NCBI GenBank assembly: GCA_017654935.2
Contig: CM065711.1
Coordinates: 26,034,430 to 26,098,429 of the forward strand
Length of the DNA: 64,000 bases
Source: Phymorhynchus buccinoides
Taxonomy: Eukaryota; Mollusca; Gastropoda; Neogastropoda; Raphitomidae
Direction of reading: 5' to 3'
Shown here: piece after piece, positions 43,210 to 55,552 of the stretch
How the letters are laid out: every line of letters starts with the position of its first letter
How positions within the stretch are numbered: position 1 is the stretch's first letter
Program-made: the position numbers and the translations under genes
The notes under the pieces: model-generated
The model's database searches: none
Seen by the model: only the letters and a program-made list of their open reading frames with translations
What the model was told of the DNA's origin: nothing

Positions 43210-43640
43210 TTCAAAGTCTACGGTTCAATCGGGAGTTCTTCCCGTTGTTTCGGCTTCTGTGATTACGGAACCCTTTTCAGGCCCGTTTTCTATCCGTGGA
43301 TTCTTCCGCCTTTTTGTTAATGCATTCAGAGTTAAATCGGTCAAGAAAATTTCTTAGTCCGTTTTTTTTTAAACCCTACGGTTCAATCGGGAATTTTTCC
43401 CGTTGTTTCGTCTGTTTCGACTTCTGTGCATACGGGACCCTTTTCAGGCCCGTTTTCTGTCCGTGGGTTCATCCGCATTGTTCGATGCATTCAGAGTTAA
43501 ATCGGTCAAGAAGTTTTCATAGTCCGTTTTTCTTCAAAGCCTACGGTTCAATCGGGAATTTGTCCTGTTGTTTCGTCTGGTTCGGTTTCTGTGCCTGCAG
43601 AACCCGTGTCTAAGCCAATTCCATCCGTGGAATCTTCTGC
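43210..43640 (+). repeat. 160-bp tandem units, about 2.6 copies, split by a transposon
   Basis: Units share CTACGGTTCAATCGGGAATT, CCCGTTGTTTCG, ACCCTTTTCAGGCCCGTTTT and GCATTCAGAGTTAAATCGGT. Starts are near 43220, 43378 and 43543. The tail of a further unit (CAGAGTTATACCGGCCAAGA) lies at 42155-42199, on the other side of the hAT-like insertion. They might be promoter-type 5' monomers of a retroelement, but no element body can be assigned. Confidence 0.75.
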
Positions 43641-43659
43641 TTTTTTGATGCGTTCATTC

Positions 43660-44870
43660 AGCTTTGTATCAACTAATGGCTTAGCCATCTCTGTTCCGTC
43701 CGTCTTTTCTTCTTCTCCAGTCAGAGAGGAGAAACTTGTGTGTACTTCGTTTTCAACAAAGTTATAGTATCTGAGAAGAGAAGAATCCACATAACGTTCC
43801 TTTCCTTTTGATTCAAACACTTGTATGTGCTTCGTCAAATATTGCTTAATGAGTACAAGAATGCCCCCAGACCTGCTTTTAAAGTGAGACCTATTTTATA
43901 GAAACTTGTAAAACCTGGAATAGTCACAGTGTCAAAGTTATCTAATTTACTTTCCGTAATGAGGACTATATCATAAGAAGCTATAAAAATACGACAATCG
44001 GGATTTTAATTATTATTCTCTCCAACCTGTAAACCACCAACACTACTACAGCTCTCATTTCCATTTGCTTGAACAAATGACTGCGCATGCCTAGTTTTTG
44101 TTGAGGAATGCCTGCTATTAACACTGCCTTTTAGGTTCCTCATTAAAAGAGAATGAGCGCTATTGTTCATCGATGCAGCACAGTCTGTACAGCATGATGA
44201 TTTGCTACTGTGAGGATGCGTACAAAGGGGAAATAAACTGGCTGAGTCCTCAAGGACTTGAGTAGGCAAAGCCACTTTTTCCAAATTACATTCTGGTGAC
44301 AAAATCACAGCGTCTTGTATTACAGACTTATTTTTATCATCACGTTGGCCCGCCTCTATGAAATTATTCTTAGCATCATAGGAAATTTCATCATAATCAT
44401 TTACATTCACAGAATTGCATAGGGCATTTTGAGCGAAACAATTTCATTACTTTGCACGGCACTGTCTGATGTTGACAAATCCATTACATTCTCCTGATTA
44501 GAAACATTGCCTTTAGGTGTGTCAACCTTATTAACGGGTGCCTCGGCAATAGGGACACAGCTAACCAAGACAGCCATATTATTCTTACTCCTTTCTTCTC
44601 CTGTTCAGTCATCTTAATATTTATATGGCCATCATTATCATCCACAATGCTAACATTTTCACAACCTGTACCATCATTATCGTCCAAGATGCTAACATTA
44701 TTCCCCACTTTGGCGTCATTATCGTCTACGAAGCCAACATTATCATCATTATTCTCGTTATCGACGCCATTGCTATCTTTATCATCTACAGTGGCATCAT
44801 TACTATCCACATTATCTTCATCATCAACCCCATTGTCATTATTATCAGTCACAGTGGCATCATTATTACA
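43660..44870 (-). pseudogene. relative of the long LINE: ORF2 N-terminal extension and endonuclease start
   Basis: At 44852 starts MTDNNDNGVDDEDNVDSNDA, a stretch of VDDND-type repeats rich in Asp and Asn (to about 44610). A linker with frame changes follows: KSVIQDAVILSPECNLEKVA and SSKSSCCTDCAASMNNSAHS. Endonuclease remnants then match the LINE at 31079-38700: YDIVLITESKLDNFDTVTIP-like, TKHIQVFESKGKERYVDSSL and LLRYYNFVENEV. It is lost near 43735. The common order (low-complexity acidic extension, Cys/Ser-rich linker, endonuclease) indicates one LINE family. Broken by several stops. Confidence 0.7.
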
Positions 44871-45559
44871 GTATTTTCCGGACTACAAAGCGTGTCTAAA
44901 CCTCACCCCCTGAATTTTATTAAAATTCTGGAAAAAAACAACGATAAAGCCGCATTCAGTGTCTAAGCCGCAAGAGACTGAAAAGGAAAAACGAACCGAG
45001 AGAAGACGAGCAGACGAACTCGTTATCGAAAGCCACGGCAACTTCGAGGGCCTGTGTTGCACTCGCACACAAACTACACATAACAGTACAGACCTAATCT
45101 TCGCCATAACGGACTTACTAAATACTGGATTCTGCACAACACCACACAACACAAAACATGACAAAGTAACGCTCTGGCAGTTCATTTTCAGTCACAGTTT
45201 GCACACACAAAACTTTTACCGCGCATACAACTCGGCTGACAAAATGGCGCCGCACACACCATAGATACGAAATCACGGCAAACACTAATGCGCCAGCTGC
45301 TTTCATTTATCGGATTTTGTGAGTTGTTTGCATTCAGCAAGTGTTTCAGTGCACACACTAACGCCGATTTACCAGTTTGATAACGGAAAGGAGCTGCTTT
45401 TCAACTTATTTTTTGTAAAGTGAGACCATTCACTGAGTTCCAACTTATGGAGTGTGACCGATCACCTAGTTTCAACTTGGAAGTTGACTTCGCATTTACG
45501 GTTAGTGTTGAAACGTTTAATAAAGAACTTGCCACAAGGGTTTCTAGTCAAATTGTATT
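44871..45559. other. possible MITE fragment and unassigned sequence
   Basis: At 44868-44990, TACAGTATTTTCCGGACTAC with GTGTCTAA occurring twice (CGTGTCTAAACC and CAGTGTCTAAGCCGC) resembles non-autonomous DNA transposon ends; the class is unknown. From 44959 a 101-codon frame (MSKPQETEKEKRTERRRADE) has no recognisable domain. A GACAAAATGGCGCCGC motif sits at 45238, too little to call a promoter. Confidence 0.35.
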
Positions 45560-47130
45560 GTGGTGCGCTAAAAAATGTATCCCATGATAGATTGACATGA
45601 CCATTAAATATCTTCTACTCTTCAATCAGATCTCCTCTAGTTCTCCTGCCTTTCAGTGAATGCAAATTTAGGTACACCAGTCTTTCTTCATAACTCATAT
45701 CTTTGCACTCTTTCACAAGTCTAGTGGCTCTGTGCTGAACTTTTTCAATGGCTTTAGATTGGTATTTGAACATAGGAGACCATAATATGATGCTACCATA
45801 TTCTAGATGTGGTCTTACTAATAATTTATATAATTTTATGAAAATATCACGGTCAATGTTTAAAAATGTCCTCCTAATCAAACCAATCATTTGACAGGCT
45901 TAACCAATACAATTCTGAATATGTGTATTAAAACTAAAAGACATATCTTTGTCAAATGTTACCACAAGATCTTTTTCATGATCACATGTTTTTAATGAGC
46001 ATTATCTTGTTTCCTTTGTCATAACTATCAACGTTAGGGTTAGATTTACAATATGCAACTTTACAATTGTCTGTATTAAAATAAAGTTCCACCTAGCATT
46101 TTATTTAGGTCCTTCTGTAATGAAACTACTGTTGCAAGGACTTGTTTAAAAACTTTTGTACATCAGCGAAAAATTTTACAAGGGGATGATTCAATTGCTT
46201 CAGGTAAATCATTATGAAAATAATAAAATAAGGTAGGCCTAGGATGGCTTCGGTTTCCTGTGGATCCACTGAGAACTCCAGCCTCTGCTGAATATTCATT
46301 CACCAACTCTGACTCTCTGTGTCTATTAGTCAAAAAAGTTTAATCCAGTTATAGATGTTCCCAACTATGCCATATGATTCATTCGTAAGAGTTTTCTTTC
46401 AGAGGCACACTATCAAAGGCCTATTGAAATCCAAATATATTATGTCAATAGGTTCGCCTCATCCAATATTGTTCAGTACTTCTGCCATAACTCCATGAGC
46501 TGGTCAGACATAGACCTTTTCCTGTCTGAATCCATGATGCAAGATACGTATAAGTTATTATATGTCATATGGTAACAATTACATCCCTCACAAATAAATC
46601 AATAGACTTTATACACAACAGATAAATAAACTAACAGGCCCTTGTAGCTACCGGGATCAACATCTGGAAACCATCTTAAAAAATAGGCTATGGAAATCTG
46701 CCTTTTTCCATTCTAAAGTTTACAACACTGTCTAAGGTTATAACAGTATCGTGAAAGGAACAGATAATTATTTTGACAATTCCTTTAAAAACCTGGGTGG
46801 TATTCACATCTGGACTTTGCATACTGGCATCTAGATTCTAATTATTCTCATAACGCGAAGGGAGTCACTCTTAGAAGAAATGAACCCATTTGAATTTTCA
46901 TTATTCATAAGATTGGTACATTTGATATATCCTCCTTAGTAAAAACATAGCAAAAAAAGTTATTAGGACTCTCAGCTTTGTCATCATCTGTTTACAGCAA
47001 CTCTCCGTTCTCACTTTTTTAAAGCACGGACACCAATGTTTACTCTACACCTTTCATGGACATATCTGCAAAATAACTAGGATTTGATTTACAATGACTA
47101 GCAATGTTGTTTTCATTATACTTAACGCGC
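45560..47130 (-). pseudogene. CR1-like LINE ORF2, decayed
   Basis: From 47130 downward the minus strand shows remnants of the segment before the reverse transcriptase (NNIASHCKSNPSYF, then FTKEDISNVP near 46920). The palm piece DIIYLDF with AFDSVPLKE lies near 46440 (frame changes). Best preserved is the C-terminal block at 45890-45615: MIGLIRRTFLNIDRDIFIKL, LVRPHLEYGSIILWSPMF and LHSLKGRRTRGDLIEE. It is closest to the CR1-like fragments at 12803 and 39695. Many stops; inactive. Confidence 0.7.
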
Positions 47131-49335
47131 TTTTTTAATAGATGATTACACTTGTTATCTTTCTGCATTTCTGTATGGTGCCCTTTTTTCTTTTTCTTTG
47201 TTTGGCTTGGTACCTATTCGGTCCTTCTTTTGTTGTAAGAAATTTTGAGTACTCTTTCCTTTTCTTTTTAACATTTTTTAAAACGTTTTGTTTATCGTGA
47301 TGGCTTGGTTTTTATTTGGGTGTGATGGAGTTTTTGGTATGTGAGTGTCCATTACTGTGCTTAATGGATTCGTATACTGAACCATGTTCCTTTTATTTAG
47401 CTCGGTTCAATGGACGAGGTAATGGGTAACACGCTAAGTCTCTAGGGAAGACTTTTAGTATGTTAACTTTAAACAGAAGATTGCCTTTAGGACCCACTGT
47501 CTAGGGTATGGAGATGAGCAACTTTCCCGCACGGCCCCTTTTCAATCTAATAAAATTTTCATATTGTGCCAGGGTCTGGACTCGTATGATGGAAGAACAT
47601 AAAACGTGGTTGCCTGTGCTCTAAATGGCAGACAGAGAGAAAGTAGGGTTTTTACATGAAAGCATACTCCCCTCTCATCAGTCTGACCCAACAGGGTTCA
47701 GAATTATTGATTTGTATTTTATTTACTCAACAAAAATCTGAATAGATTATGCAACCCAGTATAATAATAAAGCAGCTCAATGGCGCCAAAAACAAAAATA
47801 TGATAATGAAAAAAACAATGAAATCCGAAAGATTTACAAGACTTTTGTCTTTCCTAGAAGGTTAGCCCCAAGCAGGAAGGGCTAACTAAGGTCCTGGTTT
47901 CCAGTTAGTGTTATTTGCACTGTCGTAAGTGACTTAGCTCATGGCTGTGCGAAGTTCCTCCGTAGGATCGGCGAGTGCTGGGTTGGCTGGCTTGCCGTCA
48001 GTGAAGAGTAGCTCCTAGCGTCGGTTCATTGGCGGTCGCCGGATGGCACGGTTCAGGCGTGTCTCCCTCGCGGATTCTCGGGTGCGGGGGGCCGTCTTTT
48101 GCGGCGTTCCCGTCTTGGTGCTTGTGAGTCAGGGATGATCTTCCTGACACATGCCCTGCTGATAATCACAGGAGAAGGGGGGGTTGATGTAGATCTCTAT
48201 GGCTTAGAGACAAGGGGCGCTTCAGCTGGCAGGGAATTAGTGGATCCCAACTGGCTAGGAGAGGCCCTTGTACAATAGCACTAGTTAATAAATAAATGAA
48301 TTCAGTTAACAAACTGAGATCAGTAAAACATAAAAAGGTGTACAGGAATCAACTGATATTTTCAGTACCGCTTAGATCAAAGTCTATGATTCAAGCCAAC
48401 ATCACTATCCATCCAACACCTGGAAAGGCATGGGATATAAAGTGCAAGATGCAAACACAGCTTCCTACTACAAAATATACAAAAAGGAGTAGTAGGCATA
48501 AAAATCGGTTTGTACCAAAAGAGTGAAAAGTCAAAAAAATACACACAAATATCAGTGCATCATAATAGAACAGCATTTTTACCAATTCTTTCACTGACAC
48601 ATATACTACTTATTCATCATTGAACATAGGATCTAGATCAAAACTAGGATTAACCGCAACAAACAAATCGCAATCACCAGCCATTCAATAATATCACTAG
48701 TTGGGCTATCTGTATGACTGTCTGGGGAGAGAGGTTGAGCGGTGGTCGCAATGTTGCTTCGCAGGTTTGGAGGTTATGTGGAGAATGTTTAGGCTAACTT
48801 TCCTCACTATCAAATTTTCCCCTCACCAATCTCAAACACCCGAGAAGCCTGTGATTGGTTTATAGCAGTCGCGACGTCCACAAGATGACGCTATAATATT
48901 ATGCATACTAGTTACAGAACAATCACGGCCGGTTACATCCACTGGACGGGTACATCCTCCTTCTCGTGATCGGGAAAGGAGATACGGGGAACAAAGGGAA
49001 ACCCGCCAATGGATTGTCACAAGCTGACAGGGAAGGTAAAACGGGCTTCAAAGAGATAAGTGCCGTAATCGGCTATGGGTTTGATGTGAATGTAGTGGCG
49101 GCCCACATAAAGAAAGGGGAGGGGGGGGGGGGTAGAGAGGGGGGGGGGCGGTGAGATAAAGAAAGTGGGTCGCACGTGATACATTGTCACAGCTGTATCT
49201 GCACTGTTCGTGTTAGCGTTGTACTCACATTTAGCGTCAGTAATCTATGAAAGACAAAGATATGTAACACGAGAATTCAGACCTTTTCACACAAAACTAC
49301 CCACTGGGCTGTTCTATTGCGGAGAAAGGAGAAAG
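47131..49335. other. no gene recognised
   Basis: A GC-richer patch at 47940-48200 contrasts with AT-rich flanks but has no readable protein. G-rich runs occur at 49119-49128 and 49139-49149. The open frame at 48296-48526 has no family signature. No RNA gene was recognised. Confidence 0.4.
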
Positions 49336-49339
49336 ACAG

Positions 49340-49590
49340 AGTGAGAGATCCCAGCAGTTCAAAGTCAATTTCATCCTCCCCAACTTGAAAAAATCATCGG
49401 GTTCTCAATCACCACCGGAGGAGCCCTGTCCTGGGAGGTCCCGGGTGACGCTTTCTGCTTCCCGTTTCAGTAAATCCTGCCCTCCACTGTCCAGGCGCGG
49501 TCCACACCTCACCTTCTTCACCACCCCCAACAGCTTGGCGCGCAGCGGCGGTAGATCATCATTGATGACAACTTCTTATAGCAGGCCTAG
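49340..49590 (-). pseudogene. LINE ORF1 C-terminal fragment
   Basis: The minus strand reads EVVINDDLPPLRAKLLGVVK, then a frameshifted stretch, then VIENPDDFFKLG and EDEIDFELLGSLTL. This parallels the ORF1 at 38728-39690 (FVNDDLTPLRSRLLGYVKTL, VIIETPDNLFQLG, MSEINYKRLGLTHL). It is a short decayed piece of the same or a sister LINE family, with no ORF2 next to it. Confidence 0.65.
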
Positions 49591-51252
49591 TCGTCAAGCA
49601 CCTTATGCTTCTTCATCACGTCTCCAAGGCTTCTTCCAAGAGGACAAAGCGCACTAGACTAGAAAGAGACTGAGGATGATGGGGAGACAAGATAATTACG
49701 GGACGTTGAATCAATCACTAATTGGCAGTGGTTACAAGGCATCGTACGTGCTAAACAAGGATCCCGTACCTGTTATTATTATATTTTATTATTATATTAG
49801 TAGTAGTAGTAGTAGATTCATGATTATTATCAACAATATGTACATGCCAACGTTGGGGAGTTAGTCCAATGTACATACTACTACCGTATTAACTATTTAA
49901 TAAGCACTCAAGGTTAGGTACTACCTGATCATCAGGAATGACACGTCTATTGTTTAAGCGTGCAGTCTACGCTCACTGAACCGTTCAAGAGCTCGAGGGG
50001 ATGACGAAGGAAGGAAAGAAAAACAATGGGGAAGGGGAGTGTGTGTGTGTGGTAGATAGAAGCAACAAGGTGGACTGATAGTTTAGAATTACTGTCTTTG
50101 TAGAAGTCTGTGTTTTAGGCTCGGAAATATCAAGGAATAGATTGTGGTATCGTTTTGGCTATCAAAAGCGTGGCGCTTATGTGTTACTTTGGAACTAATG
50201 ATTCAATTAATATGGCAAAAGAATATAAAACTATACTGGGAGCAGGAACCACCCCCCCCCAAAAAACCCAAAAAAACAAGAAACAATATGTACAGGGGAA
50301 GGTCGGCCATACACTGGTGCATGCAACACCTTAAATTACAACTATGAATGGGAAAAGATGATAAACAAAAATGGCTATGAATATTGGACATGGTAAAATA
50401 ATTATGACGGATAATTGAACATCAAATAGAAATGTGTCACCAAAGGCTTACGCAACAGAAACCTTTTTGAATGAAACAATAACTTGATGATCAGTTTCAA
50501 ATATAAGGACTTTTGAGGGACATTTCGTCCAAGGGAAGAGAAGACGGGCCCTTCTCTATCAAGAAGGTTCGTGGTTCTCGCTGTTGTACCAGTTTTCAAT
50601 GTGTTTGGTGTATACTTTGGTATATCATAGGCATGATTTTTTGGAGGAAAATATGTTTTTGGTATTATTGTCATCAATATTATCTTCTATGGACCTGCTA
50701 GTCAATTGATGTGTTAGATCGTATTCCTGGTGTATTACACCTTATTTAAAGGTTGATGTTAATCTTTTTTGAGGAAGCATCACCCTCCCCAAGATGGCTA
50801 AATTGCCTATTGGTTTTGAGTGTTGGTCAGTATGGTAGATTAGAGTGGTAGATTTTAATTAATCTTACTATCTATTTTAACTAAATACTTTACCAAACAC
50901 TCAAAACAAAAAAGGTTCCCTCCATCATCCCTCTTGATGCGGGGTGGAATTTTTTAGAATGAAAAGTGTTATGCTAGGCAAGGGACCCCTTCCCCCCCCC
51001 CCCCTGTATGTAGGGGGCGCTATCGCCCATATCCGGTGTATGGGAGATGGCCTTGGCCCTGTCGGTTTTTACTTATATATCTGGTATGGCTCCAGTTGAT
51101 TAGGGCTTATGCATTTGTTTTGAGTGTTGGTCAGTATGTAGTTAAAATTAGAAGTAAAGATTAATTAAACATCTACCATCTAATATCTTTGATAATGCTG
51201 ATTTGATATTGAAGGCAGTGGAGAGGCACTAACCAAAAAAAGCAGCTCATAA
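49591..51252. other. no gene recognised; small inverted repeat inside
   Basis: At 50813-50906, GTTTTGAGTGTTGGTCAGTA and the complement of GTTTTGAGTGTTTGGT form a short foldback of about 94 bp. The same end occurs at about 51116 and, inverted, at the end of family X copy 3 (41396-41425). (TAG)n lies at 49797-49815 and a C run at 50991-51004. No coding or RNA feature. Confidence 0.45.
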
Positions 51253-51797
51253 TTGCGTTGTGTTTTTGTCTGTGGTTTTGTGGTTTTTTGTATAAGCCTG
51301 TGCCTCGTTGTGGTTATCGAAGGCAGAGGAGGAGATAGACGAGAGAACAAAGCTCTCTACCAGCAGCAGATGGAACAAGCCAGGGAGGAGGAACGGAGAG
51401 ACAAAGCCAGCGGGCCGTGGTGCATCCTGAAAAGTTCTTCCACTCCGCCGTCTTACCACAAGCGATGGGGAATTTGAGCTCAACTTCCTGCGCCCCAGAG
51501 CACGAGACGAGGACGAGTATTCGCCTTTCACGCTGACGGAAAAAGATGTGCGGGGTGTGCTGGGGTCAGCTTCGAGAAACCCTCAGCGAACCCTCCCAGG
51601 ACACGGGGGCGGTGTTGAGCATGGAGCGGGCGAGAGGAAGCAACGTGACGATCGCCAGGGCACGCGCGAGGCCTAACAGGTGTTTCAGGGTGTCCACGGA
51701 GATGTGCCGCAATCGATTATTATGCGCTTTCCCCCCCACCTCGCTGATGAGAGATTGGGGCGTTCATACCAAAAAGCAGGTATTCTTGACACTATAG
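51253..51797 (+). other. broken coding-like stretch of unknown family
   Basis: GC-richer than its surroundings. Frame pieces read KALYQQQMEQAREEERRDKA, then after a frame change FELNFLRPRARDEDEYSPFT and LTEKDVRGVLGSASRN, then CFRVSTEMCRNRLLCAFPPT with KKQ/GTATTC at the end. The mixture of charged helical sequence and an E-F-x-L-x-F-L-x-P motif suggests an eroded protein gene, but I recognise no family. It could be host exon or transposon. Confidence 0.3.
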
Positions 51798-53500
51798 TGA
51801 CTGGCACCGCCATCAGTGAAAGCACTCTGCTGGCCTGATGGCTGCACTGGAAAATTAATGTGAATGACTGCTTCTGTGATCAAGAGCCTAAATCGGAGTC
51901 TGATATGCACCAAACGTCATGTACTTATGCAAAATTGAGGCTTAATTCAATTGTATGCTTTGTGAAATATTGCTAATGAACGATTTAAAGGGCCGACATG
52001 CGCTTGACTTTAGATTAGAACTACGCGACGAGTTTTGAACGAATTTGACCGATAACAACACCTTTTGTTAGTCACATTCGCACCGTACTGGCCACTCTCA
52101 CGTCAATTAATCAGTACTTACATTATTTTCACTACTTTTCATCCTTAAAACGTGACTGATTACCAGCATGATTTTTCATCTTCATCAAGTTCGAGCAACC
52201 AAACAATATCCTAGCCACTCAGATCTCTAACTTTGACAATGTTTGTTCAAAAATCTCCTCAAAATTTTGAACTGCACAGGGGCGAGAATATCTTTACGTT
52301 TCAGATATTCCGGGGAAGTAACTATAAAATCGAACAAGAAAAAAGTCTGATGGGTATTAGGGAATTTATAACTTATGACCGTCTACCTACGATTGGAGGT
52401 TCCGCAGCTAGGAGATGTTGTCTGTGAACTACGATTGGAGGTTCCCGGCAGATAGAGATGTTCTGCTGAAACCTACGATCGGAGTTCCTAGCAGATAGAG
52501 ATTTCTGCTGAACCTCAATCGGAGGATTCCCATCACGGAAGGATAATGGAGCCCCGTGTGGGTTGTGTGTGTGTGTAAACAATGTTACTGAAAAGTTAGA
52601 CACTTTTCTTGTTGGAGGAGGGGGGGGGGGGGGGGGGGGCTTCAGTTACAAATAGTTCTTCCCCGAAGATATGAGGTTTTGTCCTTAACTAGTCTGAATT
52701 TGGGACTTAACGAGTTTTTCTTCTATTTCACAACTTCATTTACCCCAGATAGAAAGTCATATATGAATACGAGCTTTGGGAAGGTGGAGGGAAAAAATCT
52801 AGAAGAGATGGATATGTTCTTAAACTCAAACCCCCGAAAAAATCGGGATACAAGGTTTTTAATTTAACGAAGATATTCATCTTCAAGAGCAGTTGCCCCC
52901 TCCCCGATTACACCAGAGACATCTCCGAATCCCTAAATATGTTTCGGAGAAAAATGCTTTCCTCCATTTACCGTGCCTGAATCGATAGGTTTTACTCGAA
53001 TTAAAATCAAAATTCATAGTCTCCTGTATTACACCGATGTTACCGCAAAACTTATGGAGAATTTGGTGAGTACTATCAAGTAGAGCCAAGCTTTTGAAAC
53101 ATTTTTTGCGTTAGCACAAATGACAACAGAAGAGAAGTGAAGGGGAAGAAGAAGGAACTCGAAAAAACCACGTGGTTTGGATTGAAAAAACATGTGGATT
53201 CAGACAAGTGTTTAGCCTCAGAAATGGATGTCCCGAAAAATAATCGGAAATATCCCTCACTTATTGAGGTTTATTCCAGCAAATTGTCGGTCTTTTTCTT
53301 TTTAGGCAGGAAGAAGCGAGCTACCTGGTACAAAGACCAGGTTACCAATTGGACAACGTCACTGGAGATGGATGGACAGCTCAGCGATTGTTGGATCACA
53401 TTATTCTTTGCTAAAGACTTGTTATAGATACATTGTCTTTATTTCTTTTATCTCTCGCTATATAGGCGAGGAAGAAGCAAACTAGCTGTACACGGACCTG
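51798..53500. other. no gene recognised
   Basis: AT-rich with a tandem repeat at 52380-52535, a G run at 52619-52639, and a 30-bp motif (GGCAGGAAGAAGC with TACAAAGACCAGG near 53306, partly repeated near 53467 next to the gap). The open frame 53137-53427 has no recognisable domain. Confidence 0.4.
52380..52535 (+). repeat. tandem repeat of about 48 bp, 3.5 units
   Basis: Units begin CTACGATTGGAGGTTCC and continue GCAGATAGAGATGTTCTGCT GAA-like. Copies differ by small indels. Confidence 0.75.
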
Positions 53501-54000
53501 NNNNNNNNNNNNNNNNNNNNNNNNNNNNNNNNNNNNNNNNNNNNNNNNNNNNNNNNNNNNNNNNNNNNNNNNNNNNNNNNNNNNNNNNNNNNNNNNNNNN
53601 NNNNNNNNNNNNNNNNNNNNNNNNNNNNNNNNNNNNNNNNNNNNNNNNNNNNNNNNNNNNNNNNNNNNNNNNNNNNNNNNNNNNNNNNNNNNNNNNNNNN
53701 NNNNNNNNNNNNNNNNNNNNNNNNNNNNNNNNNNNNNNNNNNNNNNNNNNNNNNNNNNNNNNNNNNNNNNNNNNNNNNNNNNNNNNNNNNNNNNNNNNNN
53801 NNNNNNNNNNNNNNNNNNNNNNNNNNNNNNNNNNNNNNNNNNNNNNNNNNNNNNNNNNNNNNNNNNNNNNNNNNNNNNNNNNNNNNNNNNNNNNNNNNNN
53901 NNNNNNNNNNNNNNNNNNNNNNNNNNNNNNNNNNNNNNNNNNNNNNNNNNNNNNNNNNNNNNNNNNNNNNNNNNNNNNNNNNNNNNNNNNNNNNNNNNNN
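53501..54000. other. assembly gap (500 N)
   Basis: Exactly 500 N. It interrupts a CR1 ORF2 right after the endonuclease GDFNFPD motif. The sequence on the other side (53411-53500) is not reverse transcriptase, so either the element ends inside the gap or the join is wrong. Confidence 0.99.
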
Positions 54001-54517
54001 TAATATTACTACTGTGCACTTCCTTCCAATGGGCATCTGGAAAATTAAAGTCGCCGAAAATGCAAACTTTATCAAATTTAGAAATATAATCAAATTTTAG
54101 TAAGTCAAATAATGTCCTCGTATTTTCTGGTGTTGAATTGGGACTACGATAAATACATCCAATGAGTACTGACTCATCATTTGCACCTTTAAAAGTGCAA
54201 AATAAACTTTCTTTAAAAGATAAGTTATTGAGTTCCTCACATTCTCTAGCATTTAAAGCTTTGTCAACATATAAAAGTATACCTCTTTGTGGCTCTTTAT
54301 TTATAAACAGATCATAGTTAGGAAGCTCGTATTCAGAAGTGCATATCGAGTGAACTTGATTTTTGGCTAGTATTTCTGTGAAACCGATTATATTAGGCTT
54401 TGTGTCACACAATCTCACAAGCAATTCATCTCTTTTATTAAAAAACCTATCTACATTGCTATACAGAACTTTACAACTAGAACATTCAAGTTTATCAGAA
54501 GAACAAGAAAATAACAT
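54001..54517 (-). pseudogene. CR1-type LINE ORF2, endonuclease part, cut by the gap
   Basis: The frame opens MLFSCSSDKLECSSCKVLYS, then NVDRFFNKRDELLVRLCDTK, PNIIGFTEILAK, LLYVDKALNARECEELNN, IGCIYRSPNSTPENTRTL and VCIFGDFNFPDAHWKEV. N, E (TEI), Y and GDxN residues of an APE endonuclease are present, so this part looks intact. It starts 64 bp after the ORF1 stop. The reverse transcriptase is not visible because of the gap. Confidence 0.8.
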
Positions 54518-54580
54518 AGGATGCTTTTGTTCAAAAACAGGTTTATTTACACTATGTACATGTTTTTTTCTTTTCTCATG

Positions 54581-55552
54581 TCAATGAATGGCAGCCCCTT
54601 TCTCTGCTTCAGCCTGAGCTGATGCCTGAGAGGGCGTGTGTCCTTTGTCCGTCTCTGTTCCCTGTCCGTCTTTTGTCTGCCTTGTCACTATCTTTCCTTC
54701 CCTGTAGTTGATGATCAGATTTAGTTCACCCCCAGATGCTCTGACTTTGATTTCTTCTCTCAGCCTTTTGATTTTTTCCCTTTCTTTTGGGGTGCAATCC
54801 TCATTGATATAGATCCTGTTTTTAGGTGGCACATTCTTGTTGAGATTGCTAACATTTCTCATAATTTTCCTTTTGGTGTCTTCGGTTTTGACCGTCATTC
54901 TCAGAAGTCTTGGTCTTACATCACTGCCTATCTTGATAGCGCCTAGCCTGACCGGGTCATCAACTTCTTGTACATTTACATCATCAGCCGTCTTCCCCAC
55001 TAGCTTCCTGACTCTGTCCCTGTCTTCCTTTTTTCTGTCCATTGCCGTGTCGTGCTCACTTTCTGGTAGGTTAACAACAATGATGTTTAACTTTCTCTTC
55101 TCTTTCTCCCTCATTTCAGTCATGTATTCATCAACTGTGACTTCCACGGTTTATTTTATTTTATTTTCTATGGCCTCAACACTGCAGGCAGAGTGTTTGT
55201 CTTCAAACAAGTTCATTCTCGTTTTCATATCCTCCAACATTTTGAGTGCATTATCAAGCTTGGCTTCCATACGTGTTGAAACCTCCGACTTGCCTGACTG
55301 TCTGCATTTTACACACCGCCAAACCATGTAGTCCCCCCCTTTGCTCAAACACTTGTATTGCTCACCGGTCAGGCCAGAGCAGCCTCGATGACACCATTGC
55401 TTGCACTGGTGGCACTCAATCGAATTTTCATCCACTGCATCATCACAAGTGATACAAATCCATGGTGCATTTATGTCAATCTTCTTGCCACTGTCTTTTC
55501 TACTAGGTCTTGGTGAGCCTGATTTGTTCGAGTCCTTCCTTGATTTTGACAT
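54581..55552 (-). pseudogene. CR1-type LINE ORF1 with PHD finger and RRM-like domain
   Basis: Starts MSKSRKDSNKSGSPRPSRKD (basic), then a C4HC3 PHD finger: WICITCDDAVDENSIECHQC, KQWCHRGCSGLTGEQYKCLS and WRCVKC. A predicted coiled coil (TRMEAKLDNALKMLEDMKTR) follows, then an in-frame TAA at 55151-55153 where CAA is likely ancestral. Next are KRKLNIIVVNLPESEHDTAM, VNVQEVDDPVRLGAIKIGSD and RPRLLRMTVKTEDTKRKIMR (RRM-like), and RIYINEDCTPKEREKIKRLR. PHD fingers in ORF1 are known for CR1-like elements. Apart from the single stop the frame is open. Confidence 0.85.

Noticed and set aside
45238..45253. GACAAAATGGCGCCGC as a YY1-type promoter element
   Set aside because: A single short motif with no supported gene start next to it.
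48296..48526. Open frame of 76 codons
   Set aside because: No family motif, no splice or start context and ordinary local composition; likely chance.
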